Shown piece after piece: positions 8,767-17,737 of a stretch of DNA of 64,000 bases. A program made the position numbers and the translations under genes. Source of the DNA: Laedolimicola sp934402125 (lineage in GTDB: Bacteria > Bacillota > Clostridia > Lachnospirales > Lachnospiraceae); the NCBI RefSeq assembly GCF_052065835.1, contig NZ_JBQHTG010000002.1, forward strand, positions 434,001 to 498,000. The letters run 5' to 3'. The notes beneath the pieces were generated by a model, which ran no database searches, was not told where the DNA came from, and saw only the letters and a program-made list of their open reading frames with translations. Every line of letters begins with the position of its first letter. Position 1 is the first letter of the stretch.

Positions 8767-9714
8767 CTATCTCCTATTCTGTGAAACCTGTACCGGTTTT
8801 CTTCTTCCGAAGGGCTTCGGTACCGTCAGTTGTTCTATAAACGGTACGCACAGATTCGATACCAGGATTGCGTACACCATACCCTCTTCTATCCCGGCCA
8901 GCCGAAGTGCCGCCGTCATGACGCCAATCAGAACGCCGTACCAGATCTGGCCCTTTCTCGTAATCGGTGACGTCACGCAGTCCGTCGCCACAAAGAAAGC
9001 TCCCAGAATCAGGCCGCCTCCCAGAAACTGTGTAGTGAAATAGAGCTGATCAAAGCCCTTTCCTGCGCCAAGAAACAGCGTAATCAGAAAGGAGATCCCA
9101 ATCGCCGCCGGAATCCGCAGATGAATGATACCAAAGGCCAGCAGCAGTACCGCGCCAAGGAGCAGCATCGCCGCCGATACCGTACCGATACTGCCGTTGG
9201 TATTACCCCAGAGCATTGGATAAGGATCCACGGTCTGTCCGGATAAAAGCTGTCCCAGAAGCGTCTGGGAACCAAAGCTTCCAAAGCTGTAATCCTTCAT
9301 ATATTTCGGAAAAGCCAGAAACAGCAGGCAATAGCCTGAAAGGGCCGGGTTCAGTCGGTTCTTTCCAAGGCCTCCAAAAGGCAGCTTAACCACGCCGATG
9401 GCAAAGATACCGCCCAGCGCTCCCAGCCACAGAGGCGCGTTCACCGGCAGCATCAGAGCCAGCAGCACGCCTGTTACCATGGCGCTTCCATCTGTCACGG
9501 TCAGCGGCTTATCCCGAAAGGCCTCATAGGTAAATTCGGTAAGGGTACAGGTAACGATACATATCAACAGGTGTAAAAGTACCCGCGGTCCGAAATGAAG
9601 GATGCCGAAAATCTCCGCGGGAAGAAGCGCCAGAAGCATCATACGCATCATGCCCTCCGTAGTCATCGTTCCCTTTACATGGGGAAAGATCCATCTGTAA
9701 TTTTTTTCTTCCAT
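8767..9714 (-). CDS. rnfD: RnfD-like membrane subunit of an Rnf electron-transport complex
   Basis: Integral membrane protein of the RnfD/NqrB family, with about eight to ten hydrophobic segments. It carries the family stretches DGSAMVTGVLLALMLP and KLPFGGLGKNRLNPAL. In known RnfD, FMN is covalently bound to the Thr of a SGAT-like motif; here the matching region reads GSFGSQTLLGQL, so Thr151 is kept but the motif is poor. The length (315) is normal. It directly follows rnfC, but rnfG, rnfE, rnfA and rnfB, which complete the usual rnfCDGEAB operon, are missing: ruvA starts 2 bp later. On its own with RnfC it could not make the standard ferredoxin:NAD+ ion pump unless the rest lie elsewhere. 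Confidence 0.9.
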   Translation of the reverse strand: MEEKNYRWIFPHVKGTMTTEGMMRMMLLALLPAEIFGILHFGPRVLLHLLICIVTCTLTEFTYEAFRDKPLTVTDGSAMVTGVLLALMLPVNAPLWLGALGGIFAIGVVKLPFGGLGKNRLNPALSGYCLLFLAFPKYMKDYSFGSFGSQTLLGQLLSGQTVDPYPMLWGNTNGSIGTVSAAMLLLGAVLLLAFGIIHLRIPAAIGISFLITLFLGAGKGFDQLYFTTQFLGGGLILGAFFVATDCVTSPITRKGQIWYGVLIGVMTAALRLAGIEEGMVYAILVSNLCVPFIEQLTVPKPFGRRKPVQVSQNRR

Positions 9715-9729
9715 CTGATTCGATCCTCC

Positions 9730-11040
9730 CTATCGTTTTCCCTGTCCCAGAAGCTTCCGACGCATCTCCTGAATCGAAGGCGCCAGCAGTCTTCTGGCCG
9801 GGCACACAAAGCTGCAGCTTCCGCAGCCCAGACATTCCATACCGTTCATATCCCGGAACTCCTGTTCCTTTTCTGCCTCCGCCGCGTCAGAAAGCTTCGT
9901 GGGAAGCAGAGAAATGGGGCAGGCCTCCGCACAGGCTCCGCACCGGATACATACGCCGGGTTTATCGGAATAGTCCCGGCTCATGCAGAGAAAGCCTGTG
10001 ACCGTCTTCGTTACCGGAACCTCCAGACTCTTCATTTCCACGCCCCGCATGGGACCTCCGCAGACATACTTTTCAGCCTTTTTCGCGTAACCGCCCGCAG
10101 CCTCCGGAAGCTCCGAAAAGCTGGTGCCGATCCGAACCAGGAAGTTTTTCGGATCCTTCAACGCTTTTCCGGTCACCGTCACAGCCCGCTTCGTCACCGG
10201 CAGGCCGAGAACCAGCGCCTCATAGATGGCGTGGAGCGTTTCCACATTCAGTACGATACAGCCCGCGTCCGCCGGAAGCTGGGACGCGTTGATCTCCGCG
10301 CCAGTGCAGGCGTAGATCAGCATACGCTCCGCGCCCTGGGGATACTTGGTTTCCAATACCCGGACCTCCATCCGCGGTTCACTTCCGCTGGCCAGCTGCA
10401 TGGCTGTAATAGCGTCCCGTTTATTATCCTCCACGGCAAAAATACCGGTGGCACGCTCAAAAAGGCTCAAAACAATCCGAAGTCCCTCCACCAGACACTC
10501 CGGTGATTCCAGCATTCTGCGGTAATCGCTGGTCATATAGGGCTCACATTCGGTGCCATTGATCAGAACATAACGGATTCTCTTGGGATTCCGTACTGCC
10601 AGCTTGATATGGGTCGGGAATCCGGCTCCTCCCATGCCGACCACTCCGGCCTCCTGGATCCGGCGCAGGCGCTCGCCCACCTCCAGCTCCTGCCATGGCT
10701 TTATCTCCGGAACCGGCATTTTCTCATACAGGCCGTCATTTTCGACTACCACAGACAGAATCTCTTTTCCGGATACGGTTTTCCGCGGCTCAATCGCCTT
10801 TACCGTACCGGACACCGACGCATGAACCGGCGTGGAGATATCGCCGCTTGCCTTCGCAAGCAGCTGTCCCTCCAGTACCCGGTCTCCCACAGCCACCACC
10901 GGCACTGCCGTGCCGCCGATATGCTGACGCAGGGGATAGATCAGATCTCCCTTCGGCAGATACTCCTCCAATGCTTTTTCTCTCGTAAACCGCTTTCTCT
11001 TGTGCGGAAACACTCCGCCCTTAAAGGTCACATGTGCCAT
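9730..11040 (-). CDS. rnfC: RnfC-like iron-sulfur/flavin subunit
   Basis: Peripheral subunit that exchanges electrons with NADH in the Rnf complex. It begins with the biotin-carrier-like RnfC N-terminus. The NADH/FMN-binding region follows with the GMGGAGFPTHIKL glycine-rich loop (about residues 135-147), then two four-cysteine [4Fe-4S] motifs at C364/367/370/374 and C403/406/409/413. All ligands are intact, so the protein looks functional. The 436-residue length is normal. It starts the rnfCD-ruvAB transcript (SD GGAGTGAT) and lies downstream of a CmpB-like membrane protein gene. Confidence 0.93.
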   Translation of the reverse strand: MAHVTFKGGVFPHKRKRFTREKALEEYLPKGDLIYPLRQHIGGTAVPVVAVGDRVLEGQLLAKASGDISTPVHASVSGTVKAIEPRKTVSGKEILSVVVENDGLYEKMPVPEIKPWQELEVGERLRRIQEAGVVGMGGAGFPTHIKLAVRNPKRIRYVLINGTECEPYMTSDYRRMLESPECLVEGLRIVLSLFERATGIFAVEDNKRDAITAMQLASGSEPRMEVRVLETKYPQGAERMLIYACTGAEINASQLPADAGCIVLNVETLHAIYEALVLGLPVTKRAVTVTGKALKDPKNFLVRIGTSFSELPEAAGGYAKKAEKYVCGGPMRGVEMKSLEVPVTKTVTGFLCMSRDYSDKPGVCIRCGACAEACPISLLPTKLSDAAEAEKEQEFRDMNGMECLGCGSCSFVCPARRLLAPSIQEMRRKLLGQGKR

Positions 11041-11077
11041 GAATTTTTATCACTCCGGTATTTTTTATTTCAACTCG

Positions 11078-12007
11078 TTACTGTTCTCTGGAATCCTTGC
11101 CAACCTTGCGTATCGCCCGCTCCTTCAGCGCCTGTGCCCGGGACTTCATATTCGGGTACGCGTTCATGGTACGTCTGGTAAATACGTTGCCCATGCCCTT
11201 CAGGCGTTCAAATCGCTTCTGCGCTGCGCTGATACGCTCTGCCAGCTCTGCCCTTCTGTTCTCCTGACGGCTTCTCAGCTCATCCGGCGTCTCACCGGCA
11301 AAGGCAACCATGGCGTTGACCCGTTCCTCAAGCCGGTGCTTAAGCTCCGGCACGTACTCATTCAGACGATAATGCGCCAGACGGCCCTTCAGCTCCTCTG
11401 TACTCTCATACAGCCTGCTGTTCTGAATATATTCGTAAAGCTCGTCCATAACCGCGTCCATATTCCGCAGCTTCTCGCCAATCTGCATGGCGTTCATATA
11501 GGACATACCGAAATCCACCGCATAGACCAGGGTCGCGATCCGCACCAGAAGTTCTCCGGTGGCCGCGCTGTACAACGCCACAATCCGCTCCACAAAGGGC
11601 TGGAATACATAAAAGAGAATCACGGAAAAGGCGCCCCAGCCCAGGGAGGCTCCCAGGCAAATCCGTCCCTGGAAATTATATTTGTTCTTACTGTAATCCC
11701 ACCAGCTGGTATGGAAGAGCGTTTCCATCAGCACCGCCGTAGCATATTCCAGAATCGTCGGTACGATAACTCCGCCCAGATACAACAGGATGATATTTCC
11801 GGAAATCGGTTTCAGAATCAGGTAGACGATCACAGCGCCGAACCCGTAGATGGTACAGACCGGACCGGTGACAAAACCACGGTTGACCAGCTTTTTTTCT
11901 TTGAACGACACATAAGAGCTTTCCCAGAGCCACCCCAGGAAGCTGTAAATGTAAAACCAGTTGATAATATGGTATATATCTGTTCCGGCAATCTGTATCT
12001 CCCACAT
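11078..12007 (-). CDS. CmpB-like (PF06541) membrane protein
   Basis: Five to six membrane segments in the first 170 residues, with the family pattern FYIYSFLGWLWESSY, NRGFVTGPVCTIYGFGA and ETLFHTSWWDYS. The last 130 residues are soluble, charged and helical (probable coiled coil), which is an extension beyond the membrane core. The family is annotated as putative ABC transporter type IV or CmpB, but no ATPase lies nearby and transport has not been shown for it. The start is supported by AGGAG at 12018 or so. Confidence 0.75.
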   Translation of the reverse strand: MWEIQIAGTDIYHIINWFYIYSFLGWLWESSYVSFKEKKLVNRGFVTGPVCTIYGFGAVIVYLILKPISGNIILLYLGGVIVPTILEYATAVLMETLFHTSWWDYSKNKYNFQGRICLGASLGWGAFSVILFYVFQPFVERIVALYSAATGELLVRIATLVYAVDFGMSYMNAMQIGEKLRNMDAVMDELYEYIQNSRLYESTEELKGRLAHYRLNEYVPELKHRLEERVNAMVAFAGETPDELRSRQENRRAELAERISAAQKRFERLKGMGNVFTRRTMNAYPNMKSRAQALKERAIRKVGKDSREQ

Positions 12008-12107
12008 GCTGTTTTCTCTCCTGTAAATGTTCCCGGAAAATACACGAGGACACGCACGCCCAAGTGCCTGTCCTCCCGTCTGTGTATATCCGTTTTTAAT
12101 TCAATGC

Positions 12108-13217
12108 TTACTCTTCCTCAGCAGCTACTGCGTCGATGTCTACGTCCTCAACATCTCCGGCATTCTCATTGCTCTGCAGAGCCTTCATGCTCAGGGAAAT
12201 CTTCTTATCCTCGCCGTTGAAATCTACAACCTTTGCCTCGATCTCCTGACCGATGCTCAGTACGTCAGACGGCTTCTCCACATGCTCTCTGGAAATCTGG
12301 GATACGTGAAGCAGTGCGTCCACGCCCGGCTCCAGCTCTACGAATGCGCCAAAGTCTGTCATTCTTGCTACCTTACCGGTAACTACATTGCCTACTGCAT
12401 ACTTATCTGCAGCATACAGCCACGGATTCTGATCCTCGAACTTCAGGCTCAGGGCGATCTTGGTGTCACGGATATCCTTAATCAGAACATTGAGCTTCTC
12501 GCCAACCTTGAATACCTTCTTCGGGTTCTCTACGCGTCCCCAGGACATCTCAGAGATATGAAGCAGACCGTCTGCTCCGCCCAGATCTACGAATGCACCG
12601 AAATCGGTTACGTTCTTAACAACGCCCTCTACCACATCGCCTACATGGATGCGCTCGAAGAGCTCTTTCTGCTTCTCTGCCTTCTCAGCAACGATCAGCT
12701 GCTTGCGGTTGCCGATGATACGGCCGCGGCGCGGATTGAACTCTGTAATTACGAAGCTGATCTCCTGGCCTTCATACTTAGCCAGATTCTTCTCATAGGT
12801 ATCAGATACCAGGCTTGCCGGGATAAATACTCTGGACTCATCTACAACAACACTTAAGCCGCCGTCCAGAACCTGGGTAACCGGTGCGGTCAGAACTTCC
12901 TCGTTCTCAAAAGCCTCTTTCAGACGCTTGCTGCCCTTCTCTGCTGCCAGACGCTTGTAGGTCAGGAGAACCTGTCCCTCGCCGTCATTTACCTTCAGAA
13001 CCTTAACTTCCATTGTATCGCCTACATGGATCACTGTGGTCAGGTCTACCGGGCTGTTGCTGTACTCGCTCTTGGTCAGGATACCGTCGGATTTGTAGCC
13101 AATGTTCAAAATGGCTTCATCTTCTTTGACATCAATCACAGTGCCTTCGACAACCTCTCCGTTTCTTATTGTTTTCAGTGAACCTTCAAGCATTTGTTCA
13201 AAACTTAATTCTGACAT
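12108..13217 (-). CDS. rpsA: 30S ribosomal protein S1 homologue with four S1 domains
   Basis: RNA-binding protein that helps messenger RNA bind the ribosome. Four S1 repeats can be read, beginning near GEVVEGTVIDVKEDEAILNI, LTAPVTQVLDGGLSVVVDES, VGDVVEGVVKNVTDFGAFVD and VGNVVTGKVARMTDFGAFVE. Six are found in E. coli and four are normal in Clostridia. An acidic tail ends the protein. The start is the ATG at 13217 (MSELSFEQML), with GAGGAGG nine bases upstream; the frame is open six codons further. It overlaps the 3' end of ispH by 20 bp; in some Clostridia these two genes are fused into one. Confidence 0.93.
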   Translation of the reverse strand: MSELSFEQMLEGSLKTIRNGEVVEGTVIDVKEDEAILNIGYKSDGILTKSEYSNSPVDLTTVIHVGDTMEVKVLKVNDGEGQVLLTYKRLAAEKGSKRLKEAFENEEVLTAPVTQVLDGGLSVVVDESRVFIPASLVSDTYEKNLAKYEGQEISFVITEFNPRRGRIIGNRKQLIVAEKAEKQKELFERIHVGDVVEGVVKNVTDFGAFVDLGGADGLLHISEMSWGRVENPKKVFKVGEKLNVLIKDIRDTKIALSLKFEDQNPWLYAADKYAVGNVVTGKVARMTDFGAFVELEPGVDALLHVSQISREHVEKPSDVLSIGQEIEAKVVDFNGEDKKISLSMKALQSNENAGDVEDVDIDAVAAEEE

Positions 13218-14049
13218 GTTTTTGAACCTCCTCAATAATTTTGTTTGGGGTCGAAGCCCCTGCTGTAATACCTACGCAACGGATGGACTGCGATGTCTTC
13301 AAATCCAAATCATCAAGTGACTGTATATAGTAAGTATTTTCACATTCTTTTTTACATATTTCAAATAGCTTCTGTGTGTTGGAGCTGTGACGTCCCCCGA
13401 TCACAATCATCGCATCTACATCGGCTGCAATTTCCCGGGCTTCCGTCTGCCGCTCCTCTGTTGCACTACAGATCGTATTTAAAACAATTATATCATACCC
13501 CTTTTTTGAAATAATTTCAACTATATCTTCAAATTTATTGTAATTAAATGTCGTCTGGGATACGATACACAGCTTTTCATCCGCCGGAATCCTGAGGTTT
13601 TCCGCCTCTTCCGGGGATTCCACCACGTAGGAGGGCGCTTTGCACCAGCCCCGGATTCCTTCCACCTCCGGGTGCTTCGCATTTCCGATAATCAGGATAC
13701 GCCGGCCGTTGGCCTCCTCCTTCTGGGCAATCCGGTGAATCTTTTTGACAAAGGGACAGGTGGCATCCACCAGATTCACGCCCTGCCGCTCCAGCAGATC
13801 ATAGACTTCCTTTCCCACTCCGTGGGCCCGGATAATCACGGTGCCTCCGGTCAGTTCCTTCAGCTCCTCCAGGGAGTTCAGGACGCGGACACCCTTTTTC
13901 TCCAGCTCCTGCACCACCATCTCATTGTGTACAATGGGGCCATAGGTGTAAATAGGGCCTTTCTCCTTCTCTATCTGCCCGTATACCGTATCCACCGCCC
14001 GGCGCACGCCGAAGCAGAACCCGGCCGTCTTCGCAAGCCTTACTTCCAT
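13198..14049 (-). CDS. ispH: 4-hydroxy-3-methylbut-2-enyl diphosphate reductase IspH
   Basis: Last enzyme of the MEP isoprenoid pathway; it reduces HMBPP to IPP and DMAPP with a [4Fe-4S] cluster. The start MEVRLAKTAGFCFGVRRAVD contains the first ligand Cys12. The second (DATCPFVKKIH, about Cys96) and third (LNTICSATEERQ, about residue 193) ligands are present, as is the HxSSNTQKL substrate motif. Length 283. It is the upstream partner of rpsA and downstream of cmk, the usual Clostridial order cmk-ispH-rpsA. Confidence 0.97.
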   Translation of the reverse strand: MEVRLAKTAGFCFGVRRAVDTVYGQIEKEKGPIYTYGPIVHNEMVVQELEKKGVRVLNSLEELKELTGGTVIIRAHGVGKEVYDLLERQGVNLVDATCPFVKKIHRIAQKEEANGRRILIIGNAKHPEVEGIRGWCKAPSYVVESPEEAENLRIPADEKLCIVSQTTFNYNKFEDIVEIISKKGYDIIVLNTICSATEERQTEAREIAADVDAMIVIGGRHSSNTQKLFEICKKECENTYYIQSLDDLDLKTSQSIRCVGITAGASTPNKIIEEVQKHVRIKF

Positions 14050-14060
14050 ATGCGCCTCCT

Positions 14061-14717
14061 CTAGCGGATCAGGGCGGTAATCGCCTCAATCACCTCTTCG
14101 ATGGTCATATCAGAGGAATCCACGTAAACCGCATCCTCTGCCTGACGAAGAGGCGCGAATTCCCGCTCCATATCCCGCTTGTCACGTTCCACAATATCTG
14201 CCTCAATGGCTGCCAGATCGCAGCTCTCGCCCTTTTCGGTCAGCTCATCGTAACGGCGTTTCGCGCGGCAGGCTGGGGAGGCCGTCAGATATACCTTTAC
14301 ATTGGCCTTCGGAAGCACATAGGTGCCGATATCCCGGCCGTCCATCACGACGTTTTCCCGCTCAGCCAGTTCTCTCTGAAGCTCCACCAGCTTCAGGCGC
14401 ACGTCCCGGTTGACCGAAGACGCCGAAGCCATATTACCTACCTCCTCGGTACGTAAGAAGCCGGTCACATTCTCCCCGTTCAGAAGCACCTGCTGGAGAC
14501 CGTCCCGGTATACAATCGTAATGTCCGCGTCGCGGCTTGCCGCGCTGATTTTTTCACATTCGTCCGCCCGGATTCCCTGACGCAGCAGATACAGCGCCAT
14601 AGCCCGGTACATGGCTCCCGTGTCCACGTAAATATAGCCCAGCTTCTTTGCTACTGCCTTGGCAATGGTACTTTTTCCTGCTCCCGCAGGTCCGTCAATC
14701 GCTATCTGATAACTCAT
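14061..14717 (-). CDS. cmk: cytidylate kinase
   Basis: Phosphorylates CMP and dCMP with ATP. The P-loop GPAGAGKST is at residues 9-17, the CMP-binding DTGAMYRAMALYLL follows, and the conserved DGRDIGTYVLP and SPACRAKRRYDE are present. Length 218 is standard. It is the first of the cmk-ispH-rpsA operon and follows the flavoprotein gene by 11 bp, with AGGAGG as ribosome site. Confidence 0.97.
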   Translation of the reverse strand: MSYQIAIDGPAGAGKSTIAKAVAKKLGYIYVDTGAMYRAMALYLLRQGIRADECEKISAASRDADITIVYRDGLQQVLLNGENVTGFLRTEEVGNMASASSVNRDVRLKLVELQRELAERENVVMDGRDIGTYVLPKANVKVYLTASPACRAKRRYDELTEKGESCDLAAIEADIVERDKRDMEREFAPLRQAEDAVYVDSSDMTIEEVIEAITALIR

Positions 14718-14728
14718 ATGTTCCTCCT

Positions 14729-15955
14729 CTATATCGCATTACCGGCCGCGTAGGCTGTGGACCAGGCAATCTGAAGGTTAAAGCCTCCGGTCACCGCATC
14801 CAGATCCAGCACCTCGCCGATAAAATATAATCCCTTTACTAATTTCGACTCCATGGTGGAAGGATTGATCTCCTTTACCGCCACGCCGCCCTTGGTGATA
14901 ATGGCTTCCTTATAATCCCGAAGTCCGGTCACTGTCATGGACAGGCCCTTAGTCAGCCTTACGAAATTCAACCGTTCCTCCCGGGAGATATCATGAACCT
15001 TTTTATCCGGATCCATGCCGCTTAATCCTATCATGACCGGGGTCAGCTTTGCCGGAAACAGGCTGCCGATGACATTTTTAAAGCTTTTATTGGGGTTCGC
15101 GTCAAACTCTCTCAGCACCCTCTGATCCAGCTGTTCCTCGCTTAAGGCAGGCTTCAGATCCAGCACAGCCCGAAGCTCCTGCCGGGCTGCCAGAGTTCCC
15201 ACAAAGCTGCTAGCTGTCAGCACCAGCGGTCCCGTAATGCCGAAATGGGTAAACATCATTTCCCCAAACTCCCGGAACACCTCTTTTTTCCCGTTGTAAA
15301 TGCGAAGCTCCACATTTTTCAGGGAAAGTCCCTGTAATTCTTTTACAAAATCCTCCCGGATATTGAAAGGTGTCAGGGAAGGGATACAGTCTGTCACCTT
15401 ATGTCCCGCTTCCTTTGCGAAGCGATATCCGTCGCCGGTCGAGCCCGTAACCGGATAGGAAAGCCCTCCGGTGGCTACGATCACTCCGTCGCCGTCCACC
15501 CGGGTCTTATCTGCCAGAATCAGCCCCCTGGCCTGTCCGTCCTCCAGAATCAGCTCCTTCACCTCTATATTCAGGTGAATCTCTACGCCGGCCCGGCGCA
15601 TGCTGCGCCGCAGAGTATCCAGGACGTCTGCAGATTTGTCCGACAGGGGGAACACCCGCTCGCCCCGCTCGGTCTTGATTTTCAATCCCTCCTCTTCAAA
15701 GAAGGTCATAGCGTCCTTATTGGTAAAACCATAGAAAGCGCTGTACAAAAACCGGGAATTGGTCCGCACACTGGCAAAAAGAGCGTCCATATCGCAAGCA
15801 TTGGTCAGATTACAGCGCCCCTTTCCTGTGATATACAGCTTCTTACCCAGCTTTTCATTTTTTTCATAGACGTGGACTTCGTGACCGTTACGTGCCGCGA
15901 AGATGGAGGCCAGCATACCGGCTGCGCCGCCGCCCACGATTAAAACCTTACTCAT
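14729..15955 (-). CDS. NAD(P)/FAD-dependent oxidoreductase, HI0933/BaiN family
   Basis: Flavoprotein of 408 residues. The dinucleotide-binding start is MSKVLIVGGGAAGMLASIFA, followed by GKKLYITGKGRCNLTN, the second GXGXXG-like region (VATGGLSYPVTGSTGDGYRF) and the C-terminal GEVLDLDAVTGGFNLQIAWS, all diagnostic of the HI0933 family. BaiN in gut clostridia takes part in bile acid reduction, but most members have no known role and I make no claim here. The frame is open to 16474, but the start at 15955 is right: AGGAG lies seven bases upstream and homology begins there. Confidence 0.9.
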   Translation of the reverse strand: MSKVLIVGGGAAGMLASIFAARNGHEVHVYEKNEKLGKKLYITGKGRCNLTNACDMDALFASVRTNSRFLYSAFYGFTNKDAMTFFEEEGLKIKTERGERVFPLSDKSADVLDTLRRSMRRAGVEIHLNIEVKELILEDGQARGLILADKTRVDGDGVIVATGGLSYPVTGSTGDGYRFAKEAGHKVTDCIPSLTPFNIREDFVKELQGLSLKNVELRIYNGKKEVFREFGEMMFTHFGITGPLVLTASSFVGTLAARQELRAVLDLKPALSEEQLDQRVLREFDANPNKSFKNVIGSLFPAKLTPVMIGLSGMDPDKKVHDISREERLNFVRLTKGLSMTVTGLRDYKEAIITKGGVAVKEINPSTMESKLVKGLYFIGEVLDLDAVTGGFNLQIAWSTAYAAGNAI

Positions 15956-15996
15956 CCGCAAACTCCTGTTATGATCATTTAAAATTAAAAATAGAA

Positions 15997-16033
15997 TCCA
16001 AAAACAGCGTTGGCGGGTTTCGCCAACGCTGTT
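15997..16033 (-). terminator. strong terminator after oadA
   Basis: Perfect 13-bp stem AACAGCGTTGGCG (16003-16015) and CGCCAACGCTGTT (16021-16033), loop of five bases, followed by TTTTT on the minus strand. It ends the decarboxylase operon. Confidence 0.92.
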
Positions 16034-16083
16034 AGTGTACCACATTTTTGCCCTATCGGCAATCTGTGATTTTTTTAACCGGA

Positions 16084-17490
16084 TTAAACCGGATATGCTC
16101 CATTTTCGGTGTCCGCAACGGTTGCGTCCATCTTCTTCTGCTGTGCGTCTCTGTACTTGAAGAAGTCGGTAGCTACCTGCGGGAACAGTGCGTAGGTCAG
16201 AACGTCCTCCGGCTGCTCTTCGTACTGCTTCATCTCGCTCTCCAGAGTCTCCAATTCGTTCGGAACCAGGTCTGCCGGGCGGCAGGTGATCACCTCGGCG
16301 TCGCCGATACACTTCTTCTGAACCTCCGGATTGAAAGGCTTTACTGTCTTTCCGTAGTGTCCGGACAGCAGATCCTTGGACTCCTTGGTTACCATCTTGT
16401 AGCGCTCGCCGCCTACTACGTTCATAACAGCCTGTGTACCTACAATCTGGGAGGACGGAGTTACCAGCGGGCACTCACCGAAGTCCTTACGTACACGCGG
16501 AACCTCCTCCAGTACCTCGTAGTACTTGTCGGAAGCGCCCAGATCCTTCAGCTGGGAAGTCAGGTTGGACAGCATACCGCCCGGTACCTGATACAGCAGG
16601 GTCTTGATATTAACGCCCAGGTTCTTCGGATTCAGCAGGCCGCTCTCCAGAGCCTCGTCGCGCATGGGACGGAAGTAATCCGCGATCTCAGCAAGAAGCT
16701 TCTGATCATAACCTGTATCATAGGGAGTACCCTTGAAGGTTTCAACCATAACCTCGGTTGCCGGCTGGGAAGTTCCCAGAGCAAAGGGAGACATTGCGCA
16801 GTCGATGACGTCTACGCCGGCCTCTACTGCCTTTAAGTAGGTCATGGAAGCCACGCCGGAGGTATAGTGTGTATGCAGCTGAATCGGAATTTTGACGGTC
16901 TCTTTCAGTGCCTTAACCAGCTCAGTAGCCTTGTACGGAAGCAGCAGGCCGGCCATATCCTTGATACAGATGGAATTAGCGCCCATCTCCTCAATGTTCT
17001 TCGCCATGGTGGTCCAGTACTCCAGGGTGTAAGCGTCACCCAGGGTGTAGGACAGCGCTACCTGTGCATGGCCGTTCTCTTTGTTAGCAGCCTTTACTGC
17101 TGTCTGCAGGTTACGCAGATCGTTCAGGCAGTCAAAGATACGGATAATATCGATACCATTTGCGATAGATTTCTGTACAAAGTACTCTACTACATCGTCA
17201 CCGTAGGGACGGTAACCCAGAATGTTCTGTCCACGGAATAGCATCTGCAGCGGAGTTTTCTTTGCCTTGTCTTTGATTTTACGAAGTCTCTCCCAGGGAT
17301 CCTCATGCAGGAAACGAAGGGATGCGTCGAAGGTAGCTCCTCCCCAGCACTCCAGGGAATGGTAGCCTACCTGATCCAGTTTTTCCACGATGGGCAGCAT
17401 CTGCTCTGTGGACATACGTGTAGCAATCAGAGACTGATGTGCGTCACGCAGTATAGTCTCGGTAATCTGTACCGGTTTCATATCTGACAT
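16084..17490 (-). CDS. oadA: oxaloacetate decarboxylase alpha-type carboxyltransferase (no biotin domain)
   Basis: Transfers a carboxyl group between oxaloacetate/pyruvate and biotin. The HMGL-like TIM barrel has the metal and substrate motifs TETILRDAHQSLIATRM, IRIFDCLNDLRN, SICIKDMAGLL and IQLHTHYTSG, followed by the PYC/OADA conserved domain to the C-terminus. It lacks the C-terminal biotin-carrier domain of full OadA; biotin is on the separate protein at 18922-19293. The start is the ATG at 17490 (MSDMKPVQIT) with AGGAGG upstream. Last gene of the mmdA-oadG-biotin carrier-oadB-oadA operon, separated from oadB by an unusual 245-bp gap. Equivalent to the 5S subunit of transcarboxylase. Confidence 0.93.
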   Translation of the reverse strand: MSDMKPVQITETILRDAHQSLIATRMSTEQMLPIVEKLDQVGYHSLECWGGATFDASLRFLHEDPWERLRKIKDKAKKTPLQMLFRGQNILGYRPYGDDVVEYFVQKSIANGIDIIRIFDCLNDLRNLQTAVKAANKENGHAQVALSYTLGDAYTLEYWTTMAKNIEEMGANSICIKDMAGLLLPYKATELVKALKETVKIPIQLHTHYTSGVASMTYLKAVEAGVDVIDCAMSPFALGTSQPATEVMVETFKGTPYDTGYDQKLLAEIADYFRPMRDEALESGLLNPKNLGVNIKTLLYQVPGGMLSNLTSQLKDLGASDKYYEVLEEVPRVRKDFGECPLVTPSSQIVGTQAVMNVVGGERYKMVTKESKDLLSGHYGKTVKPFNPEVQKKCIGDAEVITCRPADLVPNELETLESEMKQYEEQPEDVLTYALFPQVATDFFKYRDAQQKKMDATVADTENGAYPV

Positions 17491-17582
17491 AATAGTTCCT
17501 CCTATTATTACGGCTTCAAAGTCATATGCCTTATCGTGCAAGCGCGAATGACATCTGACTTTTTGAGCCTGGCATCATTAAA

Positions 17583-17737
17583 GCGGATATTCGCAATCCG
17601 CTTCGCTACTTGCTCATAACCGAATAACTGCTCCGCAGTTTATCAGAAGGAGCTTGTACCCCTCCTGATACAAGCAAGTCCCCACCCATTGCTTATTGCT
17701 TTTCGCAATTGAAGCAGGGGACTTACTTGATTCGGTT
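17583..17737 (-). other. highly structured intergenic element between oadB and oadA
   Basis: A chain of inverted repeats fills this gap. AACCGAAT (17618-17625) and ATTCGGTT (17730-17737) close an outer stem. Inside are AACTGC/GCAGTT (17626-17640), GCTTGTA/TACAAGC (17652-17675), and a long stem from AAGTCCCC/GGGGACTT (17676-17683, 17717-17724), TGCTT/AAGCA and ATTGC/GCAAT. TATCAG (17641-17646) can also pair with CTGATA (17665-17670), competing with the second hairpin. GCGGAT/ATCCGC (17583-17601) lies outside. The outer stem touches the oadB stop codon. There is no long T run, so it is not a plain terminator. Either a structured RNA or processing site, or a small repeat element. Confidence 0.6.

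Noticed and set aside
9595..10506. 303-codon plus-strand open frame opposite rnfD/rnfC
   Set aside because: Antisense to two clear rnf genes, with no recognisable domain and no ribosome site.
15956..16474. N-terminal extension of the BaiN-like flavoprotein
   Set aside because: The extra 173 residues are Arg/Gly-rich, overlap the oadA gene and its terminator on the same strand, and homology plus the ribosome site begin at 15955.
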